Shown in pieces: positions 1 to 11,313 of a stretch of 64,000 bases of DNA; the first letter of the stretch is position 1, and the number at the start of each line of letters is the position of its first letter. Source of the DNA: Azadirachta indica (taxonomy: Eukaryota; Streptophyta; Magnoliopsida; Sapindales; Meliaceae). The stretch covers positions 11,816,457-11,880,456 of the forward strand of contig CM040442.1 of NCBI GenBank assembly GCA_022749755.1, written 5' to 3'. The position numbers were made by a program, and so were the translations under genes. The notes under the pieces are model-generated. The model had not been told where the DNA came from and made no database searches. It saw nothing but the letters and a program-made list of their open reading frames with translations.

Positions 1-1029
1 TGTAGGAGTTTGGGTGATTAACAATAATAAAATCAACCATGGTGATTAGCTGAGTAGGGTCTTCTCTAATAGTTACCTATAAAGTGATGCTGCCACACGG
101 CATCAACTAGTCTTTAGTGAACCCCACTTATAACCCGCTATATGATGAGGGTACATCACATCCTAAGTGTCCTTTTTGGTGAATATGATGGGTATAAAGA
201 CCATTCTAGGTAGCTTCGAAGTTCTCTTTTCAAAGTAAACTTCTTGGTGGCGTCGGGGTAAGATAGAACTTCTAGCATAATCTTTCCTTGCTCGGTTGGA
301 GTCCCCTACTAATATGGGTCCTCCTAAGATTATGTTCACAAAATTTCTGCCCTTGGTTACCTAGGATCCTAGCTGCTCTCAGTCCCCTTATAAGTTTTCT
401 CCTGTCTGCTTGACTCTTTAAGCGTTCCCCTTCACCTCGAGTAGGAATTCTTTCAAGTATCCATTATTGATCAAATTCTGAATCTGCTATCTTAGATTAA
501 AACAATTTGCTATATTGTGTCCATAATCTTTATAGAAATCATAATACTTTTTGGGATTTCTTTTAGAAAGAGGGGTGGCTAACTTGGGTGACTTTGTGAA
601 GAGGTCTTTGCTCTTTATGGCATAAAACACTTGCTCCTTTGGCATATTCAAAGGATGATAAGTTTATACAAAGGCGGATTCTCTTCTTGGCAGATGAGAC
701 ACTTCCCTTAATAATGGCGGAAGCTGGGGCTGTATTGCTTTCGGTCCTAACTAAGGCCAACATCTGTAAGGCAAAAGCTAAGAAAGGATAGGAATGGGCG
801 TCCTAGCATCCTACTTCTTCTTCTGCTTCACTTTTTCACTAAGATCCTTAGACTTTTCTCTCTCCCCTTTTATGATGCGCTTCTCTTCAATAGTTATTTA
901 CTTCATGGTGCAATCGTAGACCTCCCGACATGAAGTGGGCGGTCTTTCTTCAAAGGATATCCAGAAAGGGCCTGTGTAGAGGTTATACCAAAAGTTCCTC
1001 AATGTTTTTGCTTCTTTATAAACACCCAT

Positions 1030-1389
1030 TTACGTCACATCACTATAGTAACACTTCATATATTCATGCAATGGCTCTTTCCTTTTTTGTTTAATGCATT
1101 GAAGAGAAGAGGGATCCTTGGTCTGCGGCTTGGCCCCGTAAAAATGGCATACAAACTTGCTGGCGAAAGAAGCGAAGTCTCCTATACTTCTTAACGGAAG
1201 CGTCTTGTACCACATTCTGGCTCGCCCACTTAAGGTAATTAGAAACGCTTTGCACATTATCTCATCGGGTACTCCTTGAACTAACATAAAATTTTGAAAA
1301 TTTTCCACAGAGGCTACCATATCTGACTGCCTATTATAAGAATCAAGTTGTGGCGTCTTCAACTTCCCAGGTAATGTAGCATTTTTCAC
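1030..1389 (-). pseudogene. gag fragment of gypsy element (Retrotrans_gag domain)
   Basis: This 119-residue open stretch carries the usual core of plant gypsy gag: a run resembling the 'D...P..HL..F...M...G..D..MCKAF..TL.G.A..W...L...SI.SF..L...F...F' pattern. Visible pieces include MCKAFLITLSGRARMWYKTL, SIGDFASFASKFVCHFYG and EPLHEYMKCY. In an active element gag forms the virus-like particle. The domain is only about half of a usual gag ORF, and neighbouring frames (such as 563-763) are broken. The orientation agrees with the PBS at 2131-2145. It is a relic with no host role suggested. Confidence 0.75.
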
Positions 1390-2130
1390 TTGGTCAGCAA
1401 GGGATGCACTAAAGTCTCCTAGGACATCGAGTGAGATGGGTTCCCTTCTACTTGCTTTAAGTTACCTTATTTCTTCCAACATGTTAAGTAATTATTTTCG
1501 CAAACATTTCACATAAGGAGGTTTAGGGTTATTACCTTCTCTTTGGCGTCTTGCCATTAAAGAGTACCTCAAGTCACTATGTACAAGTTTTTTAAGCTGG
1601 TTCCCTACTTCCTTAAGCCGGTGGCTGGTCGTCGAGCAACAGTCACTGCAGTGACTTCTATGTGGTTCTTAGACACTGGTCCTTAGTTGGGATGGCCGTG
1701 GTTGAGCGCTCCGCTGACTAGGTGTGGTCAGTTCAACTTGAGCAGTGTTGCTCCTAGGCTAATTCTCTAATCGACTTGCTAGATTTCGAAGCGGTGGTGG
1801 TGGTATACCCAGGTTGTTGCACAAATACTTCATCATATACTAGAAATGTGATATACTTTCAACCAATTCTTTCACTTCGCTAGCTTTCTTGGTCTCTAAA
1901 TCTTGGCTGGTTGTAGCCTTCTCTTTTCCTTTCCTGCTAAGACTTGGGTTTGGTGCCCTTTCATTCCAAATTTTCGCAAACTCATCCCAAGCTCGATTCT
2001 AAGGCAGATGACTGCTTTGACTTGGCTCCTACATGACCTCCCTTCCAGCTACTCTCAGGGCTCCAGAGTTCGGCATTTAACTTTTTTGATAGGTGCATAG
2101 GTTCTAGCGGGACCTTTCATTTTGCGTCCT

Positions 2131-2145
2131 CAAAGACGACACCAC
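2131..2145 (-). other. Primer-binding site of the Tat-like element
   Basis: On the minus strand this reads TGGTGTCGTCTTTG, close to the TGGTGTCGTCTGTGG-type PBS common in dicot Tat-like gypsy elements. It sits directly inside the LTR edge at 2146, as expected for the start of minus-strand DNA synthesis. Confidence 0.55.
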
Positions 2146-3157
2146 TGTTAATGCAGAAAAATATCAATCCTGATGAGGTGGGATACTAGGTGAGATAGTA
2201 TCCGAATTGGAGATGGATGCCCAATCAACAATCTAAGCTTAGCTTTCGCACCCACTCTAACTTCGTTTAAGCCCTAAGGAGTCCTTTTGAGATGGTTTTC
2301 CACATGTCTTTGAGCCACGAAGTAGGCTATCATGAACCATCCTCACCTCGTATCCCTGCTGATCTTGGTCACAAATCGAACAAATTTTCTTACGACAAAA
2401 AATATGGTTAAATGGGGGATATCAAAGATTTTCTAGCGAGCCTACTCTGACGTTCAAGTTAATACTTTTAGGGAGTGAATTTAAGGCCCGACCTAAATAG
2501 CTCAAATAGCGTACGCAAAGCAACTTCATGTAGAAAGGATAAAACCAACGAAAATGCACATGAGGGACCCTAATGTGGGGTAGTTGTGGCCCTTTTATGA
2601 AATAAAAACAATGAGTAAACCACAAAATAATACCAACAATAAGTGTTTTAAGGTTATCTTGAGAGAAACTTACTAACAAACAAATTCTCCTTCTTGTCCT
2701 CTAAAGTGAGAAAATTTATACTAACTTATATTTTTTGTGAAAGAGTAAAAAAATGAGCCAAAACTAAGAGACGACCCCTCTTTTCTTTGACATAAGTGCA
2801 TTTATATATCTCATCTTTCTTAGCTCGTGATTGATTGAAAATAGTTATCTTAATTTCCCATGTTTTTACCTTCCCACATTTTTTACCATTTGAAACCTTA
2901 TCTTGGAGCAAAAATTATGGACATATGGTAAGCTGGGATTAGTTTTCATGACTTTATCCAAAATTATATACCACGTGGCACAATTTAATTCAAGTAAGAG
3001 ATTACTTTATCTATTAAATACATGTGGCGGAAACTCATTTGCTCTTATGTGGTCCCCAAAATACTGACAGCATTAGGTGGGGCCTATTTTCAGCCTCCTA
3101 GAAACTGAACTATCTCCTTGTTTAGATGGTTATTTTAGAAGGCTTCAAGTGGTCCCC
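2146..3157 (-). mobile_element. 5' LTR of the Tat-like element
   Basis: The plus strand begins TGTTAATGC at 2146, next to the PBS. The other edge is at about 3157-3164, where the wording CCCCTGTAACA could close the LTR with the inverted ends TGTTA/TAACA. The same TGTAACA is also the edge of the next element, so the right boundary is ambiguous by about 7 bases. The length of about 1 kb is normal for this group. The partner LTR lies outside the window, so the edge could not be checked by comparison. Confidence 0.5.
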
Positions 3158-4992
3158 TGTAACATCCCTAATTCTAAGAAATTTCGACAGAATTTCCATT
3201 ATAATATAGTATACATCAAATTACTAATCCTCTAAGTTTTAAAATTTCACTCTAAACACTTCTAATAAAATTAAGCACCAACTGCTTCATTTGATTACTT
3301 AACAAAATATAATCAGTTTCATGACTTCTAAAATCTAAGAGCAAGCACAAAAATTATATCAAAATTATACATTGTAAAATCTCAACCCTATAATTACACA
3401 TAATTTTAAAAGTAACAAAATCTTGGTTTTGGGATATCCTTTGTCTTCTATTTACAAATCTCCAACATTGCCTAAACATGAAAAGTAAGGATGAGCTAAT
3501 GCCCAATAGATATTTATATACAAAGGCAGTTTTAAAATTTGTAATAAATAAATTTCAACATAAAAACACTTTTTAATTTCCAACAAAGAGCATATCAGAA
3601 TATTAAATCAAAATTTCAATTTCAATATTCATGTAAACAACGTAAAACATATAATTCCATTAAAAAAAATTTTCATAAATTTTGTGCTTGCGTACTTTAC
3701 TAGCATTGTTTCGAAGGACCACCACCCTAAAAATTGCCATACGTACTTTAAGGATATTATTCTCAGGATCGTCATCCCATAAACAACGATCTTTAGGAGT
3801 ATTATTCTCAAGGACCATTGCACCAACAAAAACGATCTTTAGGGGCATTGTTTTTAGAGACCGTTACCCCAAACACTAGTGCCACGTTACACCAACAACT
3901 ATGGCCATCACATTTTTATTTATCAATTCATTTCACAACATTTCTATACAAACCTTATATTTATGAAAATACAGCGCAGTTGATACAATTTTCTCATTGT
4001 ATTTGTAAATTTAACATTCATATAAAAATTACTATTTAAATATGATTCGAAAAATAATTAATTGGATCAACACATGGGGATTCAGAAATTTCATTTACAT
4101 TTATTAAAACATCAACTATAATTAAATACTATACTTTTCAATTTTACAACTAAAATCAACTAAATGCATATAAATACTTACTTGTTAGACACGTGACAAT
4201 TTTATGTTTGTTGGTTTATCCTCCTCCCTCCAATCACCTCCTAATATCAATTTAACAAATAATAATAAAAAAAACGATCCAATAATAATAGATAATTATT
4301 CAAACTTATTTACCTAAAATATATATATTTAAACATATATTTGATACTAAAATTTGACTTTCTATAGAGAAATTTTGTAAAACAACTTGCTAACAGAATT
4401 TTTTTTATCTTAGAGTAATAACAGCATTAGGAATCCTACCAAGTTGGTTCTTCTTTTTCCTTTCTTTCCTTCCTTTCTTTCCATCTTCTATTTTTCTTCT
4501 TCTTCTTTCAGTTACTGAGTTCACTAAATTGATTGAGCACCAAAACAAAAGGTAAGGATGGCATTTATACATAATTCCCACCATTTTCACCGTTTTTTTT
4601 TCTTCCACCAACTGCCTTTCCTTCATTGGAGTAACACACACATATAATTCTACATTTTTTTCTTTTCTGCCATATGTCCTCTCTTTTTCTTTTTCTTTTT
4701 CTTTTTGTTGGTTTTTCTTCTTTTTTTTTTTTCTAACTGACTTAGGCAAAGTGAAAGGAAGTATTATGGACTTTTTTTTAATTTCACACTAACCTTTAAC
4801 TTTTTTTTTTTCAACTTTTAGTCCACAGTAAAATTTAATTACTTAAAATCCTATGAAAATATAAACATATCTATCACCAATTAAATAATCCATCCCAAAT
4901 AAATGTACTCTTCTTCTAACTCCTGCATATATATACATATACAAATGCCTAAGATATATACGTTTTCATCAACATCAAATTCGAGTATTACA
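3158..4992 (-). mobile_element. 3' LTR of a chromovirus (Ty3/gypsy)
   Basis: The plus strand begins TGTAACATCCC at 3158 and ends ATTACA at 4992. Read on the minus strand the LTR therefore starts TGTAATACTCG and ends GGGATGTTACA, typical chromovirus LTR ends with TG...CA. The start lies immediately after a purine-rich stretch (TTTAAAGGTAAGGGG) and the end of pol, exactly where a 3' LTR belongs. Length is about 1835 bp. The region contains CT-rich and AT-rich low-complexity DNA but no gene. The second LTR is not visible in the window. Confidence 0.6.
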
Positions 4993-5029
4993 ATTCCCCT
5001 TACCTTTAAAATATTTTGTCCTCGAAATT

Positions 5030-5105
5030 TTATGTTTCCATTAAAAATAGCCTTGGATATTGTGATTGAATTCGGTCTTCAAGTTCCCAAGTAGCTTCCT
5101 CTATT
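5030..5105 (-). pseudogene. Chromodomain tail of integrase (chromovirus)
   Basis: On the minus strand the translation reads GIEEATWELEDRIQSQYPRL, followed by a stop and the remnant NFEDKIF. The pattern EATWE.E....YP.LF followed by NFEDE is the typical end of chromovirus pol, where the chromodomain guides integration to chromatin. This places the element among chromoviruses and fixes the position of the 3' LTR that follows. It is too short and broken to be functional. Confidence 0.7.
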
Positions 5106-5845
5106 CCACGATGTTGCTACAAAACTTTCACTAATCGGATAACCTTTTTACAAAGAACTTATTCTTTACAATCCAAGATTTGAACAAGCTTCTCTTCATA
5201 AGAAATGTTCTCATTCAATGTAAGATCTTTCCATTTCAAGACATGTGAAGGATTTGATTGGTACTTCTTAAGCATTGAGACGTGAAAAAATATCGTGAAT
5301 TTATGTTAGCTAAAGAGGTAAAGTTAATCTGTAAGATATTTGACCAATTCATTCCAAAATCTCAAAAGGACCAATAAACCTTCGAGCAAGCTTCCTACTT
5401 TTCCTAAATCTAGCTATTCTGGTATAAGGTTTAACTTTTAGGAAAACAGATCACCCACTTCGAATTCCAATGGTTTTTGTCTATGATTTGCATAACTCTT
5501 TTAACGGCTTTGAGCTGAAAGAAGTCATTGTATAATCACTTTTACTTTCTCAGTAGTTTCTCTTACTAATTCAGATCCCACAATTGATGTCTTACGAACC
5601 TCTACCCAACAAATAGGAGATCGACATGGCCTACCATATAATGCCTCAAAAGGAGACATTCCAAGACTAGTCTGATAGCTATTGTTGGAAGAAAATTCGA
5701 TTAAAGGTAAATACTCAACCCAAGAGCCTTAAAAATCTAAAACATAATATTTGAGCATGTCCTATAATATTTGGATTCTCTCAAATTGACCATCTGTCTG
5801 AGGATTATAGGCTGTACTAAAATATAACTCAGTGCCCATAGCTTT

Positions 5846-6067
5846 CTACAAACTTCTCCGAAATTGCAATGTAAATTTTGTATCTTTATTGGATACAATT
5901 GATAAAGGCACCCCGTGTAGTCTTATTATCTCTTGGACATACAATCTACTCAAGCATTTTAGAGAATCAGTAGATTTGACAGGTAGCAAGTAAGTAGATT
6001 TTGTTAATTTGTCCACAATTATCCATACACTTTCATGATTCTTTCGAGTTTTGGGTAGCCTTCTCAC
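5846..6067 (-). pseudogene. Integrase core fragment (chromovirus)
   Basis: The 73-residue frame contains the stretch around the first catalytic aspartate (WIIVDKLTKSTYLLPV) and the region of the second (IVSNKDTKFTLQF). In active copies the second motif is SDRD, so the catalytic Asp there appears replaced by Asn. The third catalytic residue lies in a downstream frame that is broken. The HHCC zinc-binding part lies to the right (about 6120-6250) with stops. The enzyme joined retrotransposon DNA to the host chromosome; this copy cannot. Confidence 0.75.
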
Positions 6068-6704
6068 AAAATCTATAGTTATATATTCCCATTTCTATTC
6101 CGCCACTGAAAGAGGTTGAACTAACCCTGTTGGTTTCTGATGTTCTGCTTTCACCTAATGGCATGTCAAACATTTAGCCACAAATTCTCCCACGTCCCTT
6201 TTTATTTCATCCCGTTAGAAACATTTACATAGGTTTTTGTACATCTTCGTACTATTAAGATGTATGGTAAATTTAGATTTATGAGCTTTGCTGAGCATAT
6301 CTTTTCTAAGTAATTCCTCTGATGGTACAAAAAGTCTACCAGTAAACCTTAAACCACCCCTCCATGGCCTAACCATTCTCTAGCTTAGCTCGTACTGACT
6401 TGGCTTCAAGATCACTTTGTTGAGTAGTAATCACCTTCTAAAGGATGATAGGTCGGGCTATTAGGTTGAATAAAAAGAGTTAGCTTCCTGATTCATTAAT
6501 CTTCAAATCAAAATTTTCTAAATCATTACACATCTTCTACCAATGAAAGGAAAATCTTGCCAACGTGCCTTGAGATTTCCTACTCAAAGCATCTGCTACC
6601 ACATTAGCCTTACCAAGATCATAATACAAGGTAAAATCATAATCTTTTAACTACTTCATCCACCTTATGTGCCTCAAGTTAAGATCCTTCTGAGTAAAAA
6701 GATA

Positions 6705-6980
6705 TCAAAAACTTTTATAATCTGAGAATACATTAAATTTCTCATCGTACAAATGGTGTCTCAATATCTCTAACGCAAATACAATGGCAACAATTTCTAA
6801 GTCAAGCATAGGATAGTTATGCTCATGGCCCTTTAATTGGCGTGAACCATACTCCACTATTCTCCCTGACTGCATTAAAATATAGTCAAGACCTACACAT
6901 GAAATATCACAATAAATTGTATACCCTACACCCCGCTTAAGAATAACTAAAACTGGGATTGAGCTCAAATGATTTTTCAA
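6705..6980 (-). pseudogene. RNase H domain fragment (chromovirus)
   Basis: The frame shows YCDIS near its start, then VEYGSRQLKGHEHNYPMLDLEIVA..FAL, then FNVFSDYKSF. These are the three acidic blocks of the gypsy RNase H (Asp in CDIS, Glu in DLE, Asp in FSD), all still visible. The domain removes the RNA strand during reverse transcription. It is preceded to the right by the RT connection region (7022-7231), but the two are in separate broken frames. Confidence 0.8.
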
Positions 6981-7021
6981 CTCTATAAAGGCTTGCTGAC
7001 ATTCATCGTTCCACTCAAATT

Positions 7022-7500
7022 TTACCCATTTTTAGTTAATTGAGTCAAAGGTCCCACTATTCGAGAGAAATCTTTCATAAATCTACGATAATATCCTGCT
7101 AAACCTAGGAAACTTCTAATTTTTGGCACATTTTTCGCTCTATTCGAGCTAAGCACTGTCTCTACCTCAGCAAGATTTATAGAAATACCTTCGTTTGACA
7201 CCACATGTTTAAGAAATTTAACCTCAGTCATCCAAAAATGACATTTACTTCATTTTGCATATAAACAATACTCCCTTAACATTTGCAAAGTAATGTGCAA
7301 GTGTTGCTCATGCTTCTCCTCTAACTTAAAACATATTAAAATATTGTCGACAAACACCACTACAAATTGATCAAGGTAGGGTTTAAAAATTTTATGCATC
7401 AGAACCATAAATGCTGCAGGAGCATTGGTTAAACCAAATGGCATCACTATGAACTCAAAATGTCTATATCTAGTACAAAAAGCCGTCTTTGGAATATCTT
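7022..7500 (-). pseudogene. Reverse transcriptase palm/thumb fragments (chromovirus)
   Basis: Two frames are seen. The first (7250-7447) reads [13 protein letters not shown] followed by [12 protein letters not shown], the palm with the catalytic YxDD-type box; the second Asp of the box is Asn, so catalysis would be lost. The second (7022-7231) reads TEVKFLKHVVSNEGI and FLGLAGYYRRFMKDFS, the thumb and connection. Matching pieces of the fingers continue to about 7740 with stops. The order and spacing match a Ty3/gypsy RT. Confidence 0.8.
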
Positions 7501-7729
7501 ATGTCTAATTCTCAGCTGGTGGTAATCAGATCAAAGATCAATCTTTGAGAAGTATGTAAAACCACACAATTGATCAAACAAGTTGTCAATTATAAGTAAA
7601 GGATATTTGTTCTTCAATGTCACCCGGTTCAATTATCTATAGTCCACACATAACCTCAAACTCCCGTCCTTTATTTTAGCAAATAAAATCAGTGCTCCCC
7701 AAGGAGAAGTACTGGGTCGAACAAACCTT

Positions 7730-8098
7730 TTATTTAGTAACTCGCAACTGAATTTTTAACTTTTGTAGTTCAGTTGGTGCCATCCTATGAGAGGCTACTA
7801 AAATGGGTGAGGTAGTAAAATATGTCTCAATAGTAAAATCTACTTCTAACCTAAATGTAACTTTACAACCACCTACATCAATTTGACAATCATAACACAT
7901 CCTATCCAAATTTTTTCCACCTCTAATAAGTGTCTGAACTAACAGCTTATGTTCTAAAAGTTTAGTCTTTATACTCAAAGAAGATACAAGTTCTGCTGAA
8001 ATAAAGGAATACATAGCACCAAAATTAAATAATATTCTATCCCAAGTATTAAATAAAAGAAAAATATCTTTTACTATAGCATGATCTGGTCGATCCAC
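7730..8098 (-). pseudogene. Retropepsin and start of RT (chromovirus)
   Basis: The 122-residue frame contains ILFNFGAMYSFIS where the family has the aspartic protease active site (usually LFDSGATHSFIS). Both Asp-Ser-Gly residues are altered (Asn-Phe-Gly), so the protease is inactive. The frame then runs to [10 protein letters not shown], the usual start of RT in chromoviruses. In a live element the protease would release the pol enzymes from the polyprotein. Confidence 0.75.
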
Positions 8099-8290
8099 AT
8101 CCTGAGTGACAACATAAGCCCCACTTTGAACTTTAGGTCTTCCTCGCCCTTGAGATACTAGGGATCTTTAAGGCAATTGCTCATGACTTTTTTGTTGTGA
8201 TTGCCAACCCTACTGACTTTGTTGTGCTACTGATTGAATATTCCCCTGATGTAAGCTAGTCATTTGACTTAGTGTCTGCATCAAACGTGG

Positions 8291-8332
8291 ACACTGGTTT
8301 CGATAATGGCCATGTTCTCCACATTCAAAACA
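8291..8332 (-). pseudogene. CCHC zinc knuckle of gag (chromovirus)
   Basis: The minus strand encodes CFECGEHGHYRNQCPRL, a perfect C-x2-C-x4-H-x4-C zinc knuckle that binds element RNA. A second, decayed knuckle lies about 130 bases to the right (around 8415-8475), with stops inside it. Two knuckles are common in this group. This short motif is among the best preserved parts of the element. Confidence 0.75.
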
Positions 8333-9110
8333 CAAACTTAGAGGTATGTAGGACCTCTGGTCATCTTGGGTGCTTCCCTAAACAGATCTATTTATTTGGC
8401 CTTGTATCCTTAAATGCAAACATATATTTCAATGATGACCATGTTGCCCATACTAAAAACACACACCTGGTATCTTGCAAGAACCTCGGTTATCATGGAT
8501 TGGAGACTAACTTTTCATTTGTCTCTTCTCTCCCCACCTACGAAGCTTCTGGTTAGAACTGCTCTTCATTGATTCCACTATTTGCTTAATCTTTTCCTTA
8601 TCTTGTTCTATCATCAAAGCTCGTTTAACCACTTCTGAATAATGTTGAAGGTTCAACACTATAAGCTTGTGTTGAAGTAACGGCCTTAAACGTTTTATAA
8701 ATCACTTAGTCTTGTCTTTCTCTCTTGAAATCATTGAAGTAGCAAACCGACTTAATGTTTCAAATCTTACCTCATATTATGCTACTGACATATTTCCTTA
8801 AGTTAGATGAATAAATTCTTCTTTATTCATCTAACTTGGGATCACGAAATACCTCAAGAAAATATTTACCCATGAAGACTTTTTTAAAAGCATCCCACAT
8901 CCTTTCTTCCTCCTGCTTTGCAATCTTAACAGTATTCCACTAATGATTTGCTCGCTCAGTCAATTAAAAAGTTTAAGTTTAACCCAAATCTCTTTGGGTG
9001 CTTTCATAGCATCTAGAATTTGATTAATTTGTTCCATCCATTCCTCAGCAATTAATGGATTAGACTTCGAGCGCTATCAACCCACCACTATAATGTAATC
9101 ACTAACCAAC

Positions 9111-9738
9111 AAAAGTCGAGGATGGCTTGTTGCTGAGCGAGTTAGTTTTGACGATGGCGAATCACAACATGTGCAGCTGGACAATAAAGAAGCTTTTGAT
9201 ATGGCTATCAAATAGTTATGGCACTGCCAACAAAAAAGGGAAGCAAGATGCTAAGCACGCTGCCAACGATCAAAAAGCTGGGAGTAGTTGTGGAATTAAC
9301 GTTATAGATTTGGGATTTTTTTCTAATAAAAAAGTTGTGAGTTTTTTTAAGAAATTTCTTATAGAAAATCGATAGATTCGAGATTATATTTTAGTTTGCA
9401 TGTTGTTTTTAATTTTAAATATTACTATTTTAAGTTTATTAATTGATGATTTGATTCTAATCAAGTATATGTCCACAATTTTTTATGGCAATAAAATTGT
9501 CAAACGATTATTTGTTTGTTATATATGGATTCATGTTTGTGGGTTTCATTAATTATAATATGATTTTGGCTTTAAGCTTAAAAATTTTGCATTATTTGGT
9601 GTGTCATACATTACTTTTGCTTCATATATAAAAATTCTCTTTCATTTTTTTTCTCATGTTTCTTCTTTTTTAGTTTATCTTGCATTTTTATGTGATTTTG
9701 GGTGTGTTAGTGTTCAGTGGTATCCATGAAAGAAACTA
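9111..9738. other. No recognisable feature; AT-rich
   Basis: A frame at 9127-9375 is open for 82 codons with a lysine/alanine-rich centre (GKQDAKHAAND), but it matches nothing I know and has no supporting context. The rest is T-rich non-coding DNA. The missing 5' LTR of the chromovirus could be hidden here or in the gap. Confidence 0.4.
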
Positions 9739-9838
9739 NNNNNNNNNNNNNNNNNNNNNNNNNNNNNNNNNNNNNNNNNNNNNNNNNNNNNNNNNNNNNN
9801 NNNNNNNNNNNNNNNNNNNNNNNNNNNNNNNNNNNNNN
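9739..9838. other. Assembly gap of 100 N
   Basis: Exactly 100 ambiguous bases. A round number like this usually marks a gap of unknown size, so distances across it are not reliable. It lies between the chromovirus and the copia element. Confidence 0.99.
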
Positions 9839-11024
9839 TTCACCATTAAATATATATAAATAAAGAGTAGGCAATAAAAATACAAAATTCAACCATATGT
9901 ACATGAATGTTCAAAATTTAGTCCAATCCGACTAATTCGCTTAATTCGATTTGATTCAATATGTTTTTTGCAATTATTGGATTTATATACCCTTGATGTT
10001 TGAGATTTAATCTATTGTATATAATTAATGTATTATAATTAATGTATATGTGAGAAGTAATTTCATTTATTTAAAGGAGAATAATCCAATTATTAATAAA
10101 TACTGTAAAAACTTATATGAAGTAAGAAGCTTTCTTAATCTATACTTTGTATAAATGCAAACAATACAAATCTTAAATTAAAAAAAAATTTACTGAAAGT
10201 TATTGTTATAACAAATTATTATGATTTCAACTAAACGGTTGAACCTTGTCATTTAGCTTTTGATTAAGTGGTTCAAGGGCATGAGGGCATGAGTTCGAGT
10301 ATTATCCGTTAAGTAAGACTCTCTCGTAAATTGTGAACAATTATCTCTCTTGTTTTAGGAGAGAAATACTAGTTACTATTTTTTTTTTTAAAATCAAAAG
10401 TAACTTAAAACTTCATTCCATATAAATGAATATTACAATTTGCAGATTTGCATCTATATAAGTAATGATGTTGTAGAGATTAATAACAATAAATAACTGA
10501 ATGGATCTTAAATCTAGTGAAGAACAAAAAATAAAATAAAATAATAACTTCACATTTGGTGTTTTGTAATGATTTTAACGAGGTAATAAACTTTAAATCA
10601 CAAAAAATAAATTTTAAATTGAAGTTTTCCTAAAAATTGTCCACAGCTCTATTCTTTTACTCTCCTTTCTTTGAGTTGATCTTTTTAATTGATAGCGTAA
10701 CTCAATTGTTATAGTAAAGAATCTCCCAAATTTGGAAAATAAGCTCATTGAATCTGTTCATGTAATTCTTAATAATTGCATATCTAAAAGAGTTTTTACT
10801 CTAATGTTATAAACAATCAAAAAATTATAAAATCACCACAGATTTAGATATAAGTGAAAATAAATCACCATTAATTAAAAAAAATCCACCATGTGAAAAT
10901 ACATCACTATAATTTAAGTGAAAATTTGCCTTTATTAACTAAAAGAGAACAAAAAGCAAAAAAGAAATAAAGAAATTCTATTAGAGATGAAGAACCTCAT
11001 CTTTGTTAAAGAGAAGAGAGAGAA
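9839..11024. other. AT-rich intergenic DNA
   Basis: No coding frame with recognisable content. Apart from the SINE-like segment at 10250-10391, it holds A/T runs and short degenerate repeats only. Confidence 0.6.
10250..10391 (+). repeat. Possible tRNA-derived SINE remnant
   Basis: The stretch carries an A-box-like sequence (TTTAGCTTTTGATTAAGTGG) and, about 40 bases later, a B-box-like GAGTTCGAGTATT. These resemble RNA polymerase III promoter boxes of tRNA-derived SINEs. It ends in a run of T near 10378-10390, as many plant SINEs do. A 9-base tandem repeat (CATGAGGG) lies between the boxes. No cloverleaf folds well, so it is not a tRNA gene. I see no clear target-site duplication. Confidence 0.35.
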
Positions 11025-11181
11025 TGTGATAATTGCAAAAAGGAGGCTGAAATTGTATTAGAAAATATTGCAAAAAAACCTATAATCAGTACAAAATAAT
11101 GAGGAGGCTTATATAGCCTTACAATAATAAAAAGACTAATCTACCTTAACAGCTAAAAAATAAACTAAACAAACACTAATA
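11025..11181 (-). mobile_element. 3' LTR of the copia element
   Basis: Shares long stretches with 15499-15654, for example TGTGATAATTGCAAAAA at the start and GAGGAGGCTTATATA in the middle. The neighbouring CCCCTCTC at about 11183-11190 is a purine-rich tract (GAGAGGGG) on the minus strand, as expected just before a 3' LTR. Its length of about 157 bp is short but usual for several copia families. Confidence 0.8.
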
Positions 11182-11313
11182 TCCCCTCTCAAACTCACGA
11201 TGCAGTAGTAAGAAGCATTGAGAGTTTGCCAACCAAGAAATGAAATTGCTGAACAGTGTAGGACTTTGTAAATAAATCTGCAACCTTTAAAGATAAGGAG
11301 ACAAAAGACAAAG

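Larger units (their letters stand above)
1..3157 (-). mobile_element. Tat-like Ty3/gypsy retrotransposon, 5' part (LTR, PBS, gag)
   Basis: Read on the minus strand, the order is LTR (3157 to 2146), primer-binding site (2145-2131), a leader, and gag (1389-1030). The rest of the element lies beyond position 1. The PBS wording (TGGTGTCGTCTTTG on the minus strand) resembles that of the Tat/Ogre-like branch of gypsy elements. All reading frames are short and interrupted, so the copy is dead. No pol is present in the window. The assignment to Tat rests on the PBS and gag style, not on RT sequence. Confidence 0.6.
4993..9110 (-). mobile_element. Chromovirus internal region, decayed gag-pol
   Basis: From right to left on the minus strand come gag remnants (about 9100-8480), CCHC zinc knuckles (8480-8290), protease (8100-7900), reverse transcriptase (7740-7020), RNase H (6985-6700), integrase (6250-5840), and a C-terminal chromodomain-like tail ending just before the LTR (about 5100-5030). 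This gag-PR-RT-RH-IN-chromodomain order is diagnostic of chromoviruses. Many frameshifts and stops break it into short frames, and key residues are lost in protease, RT and integrase. No 5' LTR is recognisable after 9110, so the copy is truncated or its end has decayed. Confidence 0.8.

Noticed and set aside
4405..4749. 114-codon minus-strand frame rich in Lys and Glu
   Set aside because: It is the antisense translation of a CT-rich tract inside the chromovirus LTR; low complexity, no motif.
10250..10340. tRNA gene
   Set aside because: Box-like words are present, but no convincing acceptor stem or anticodon arm; a SINE remnant fits better.
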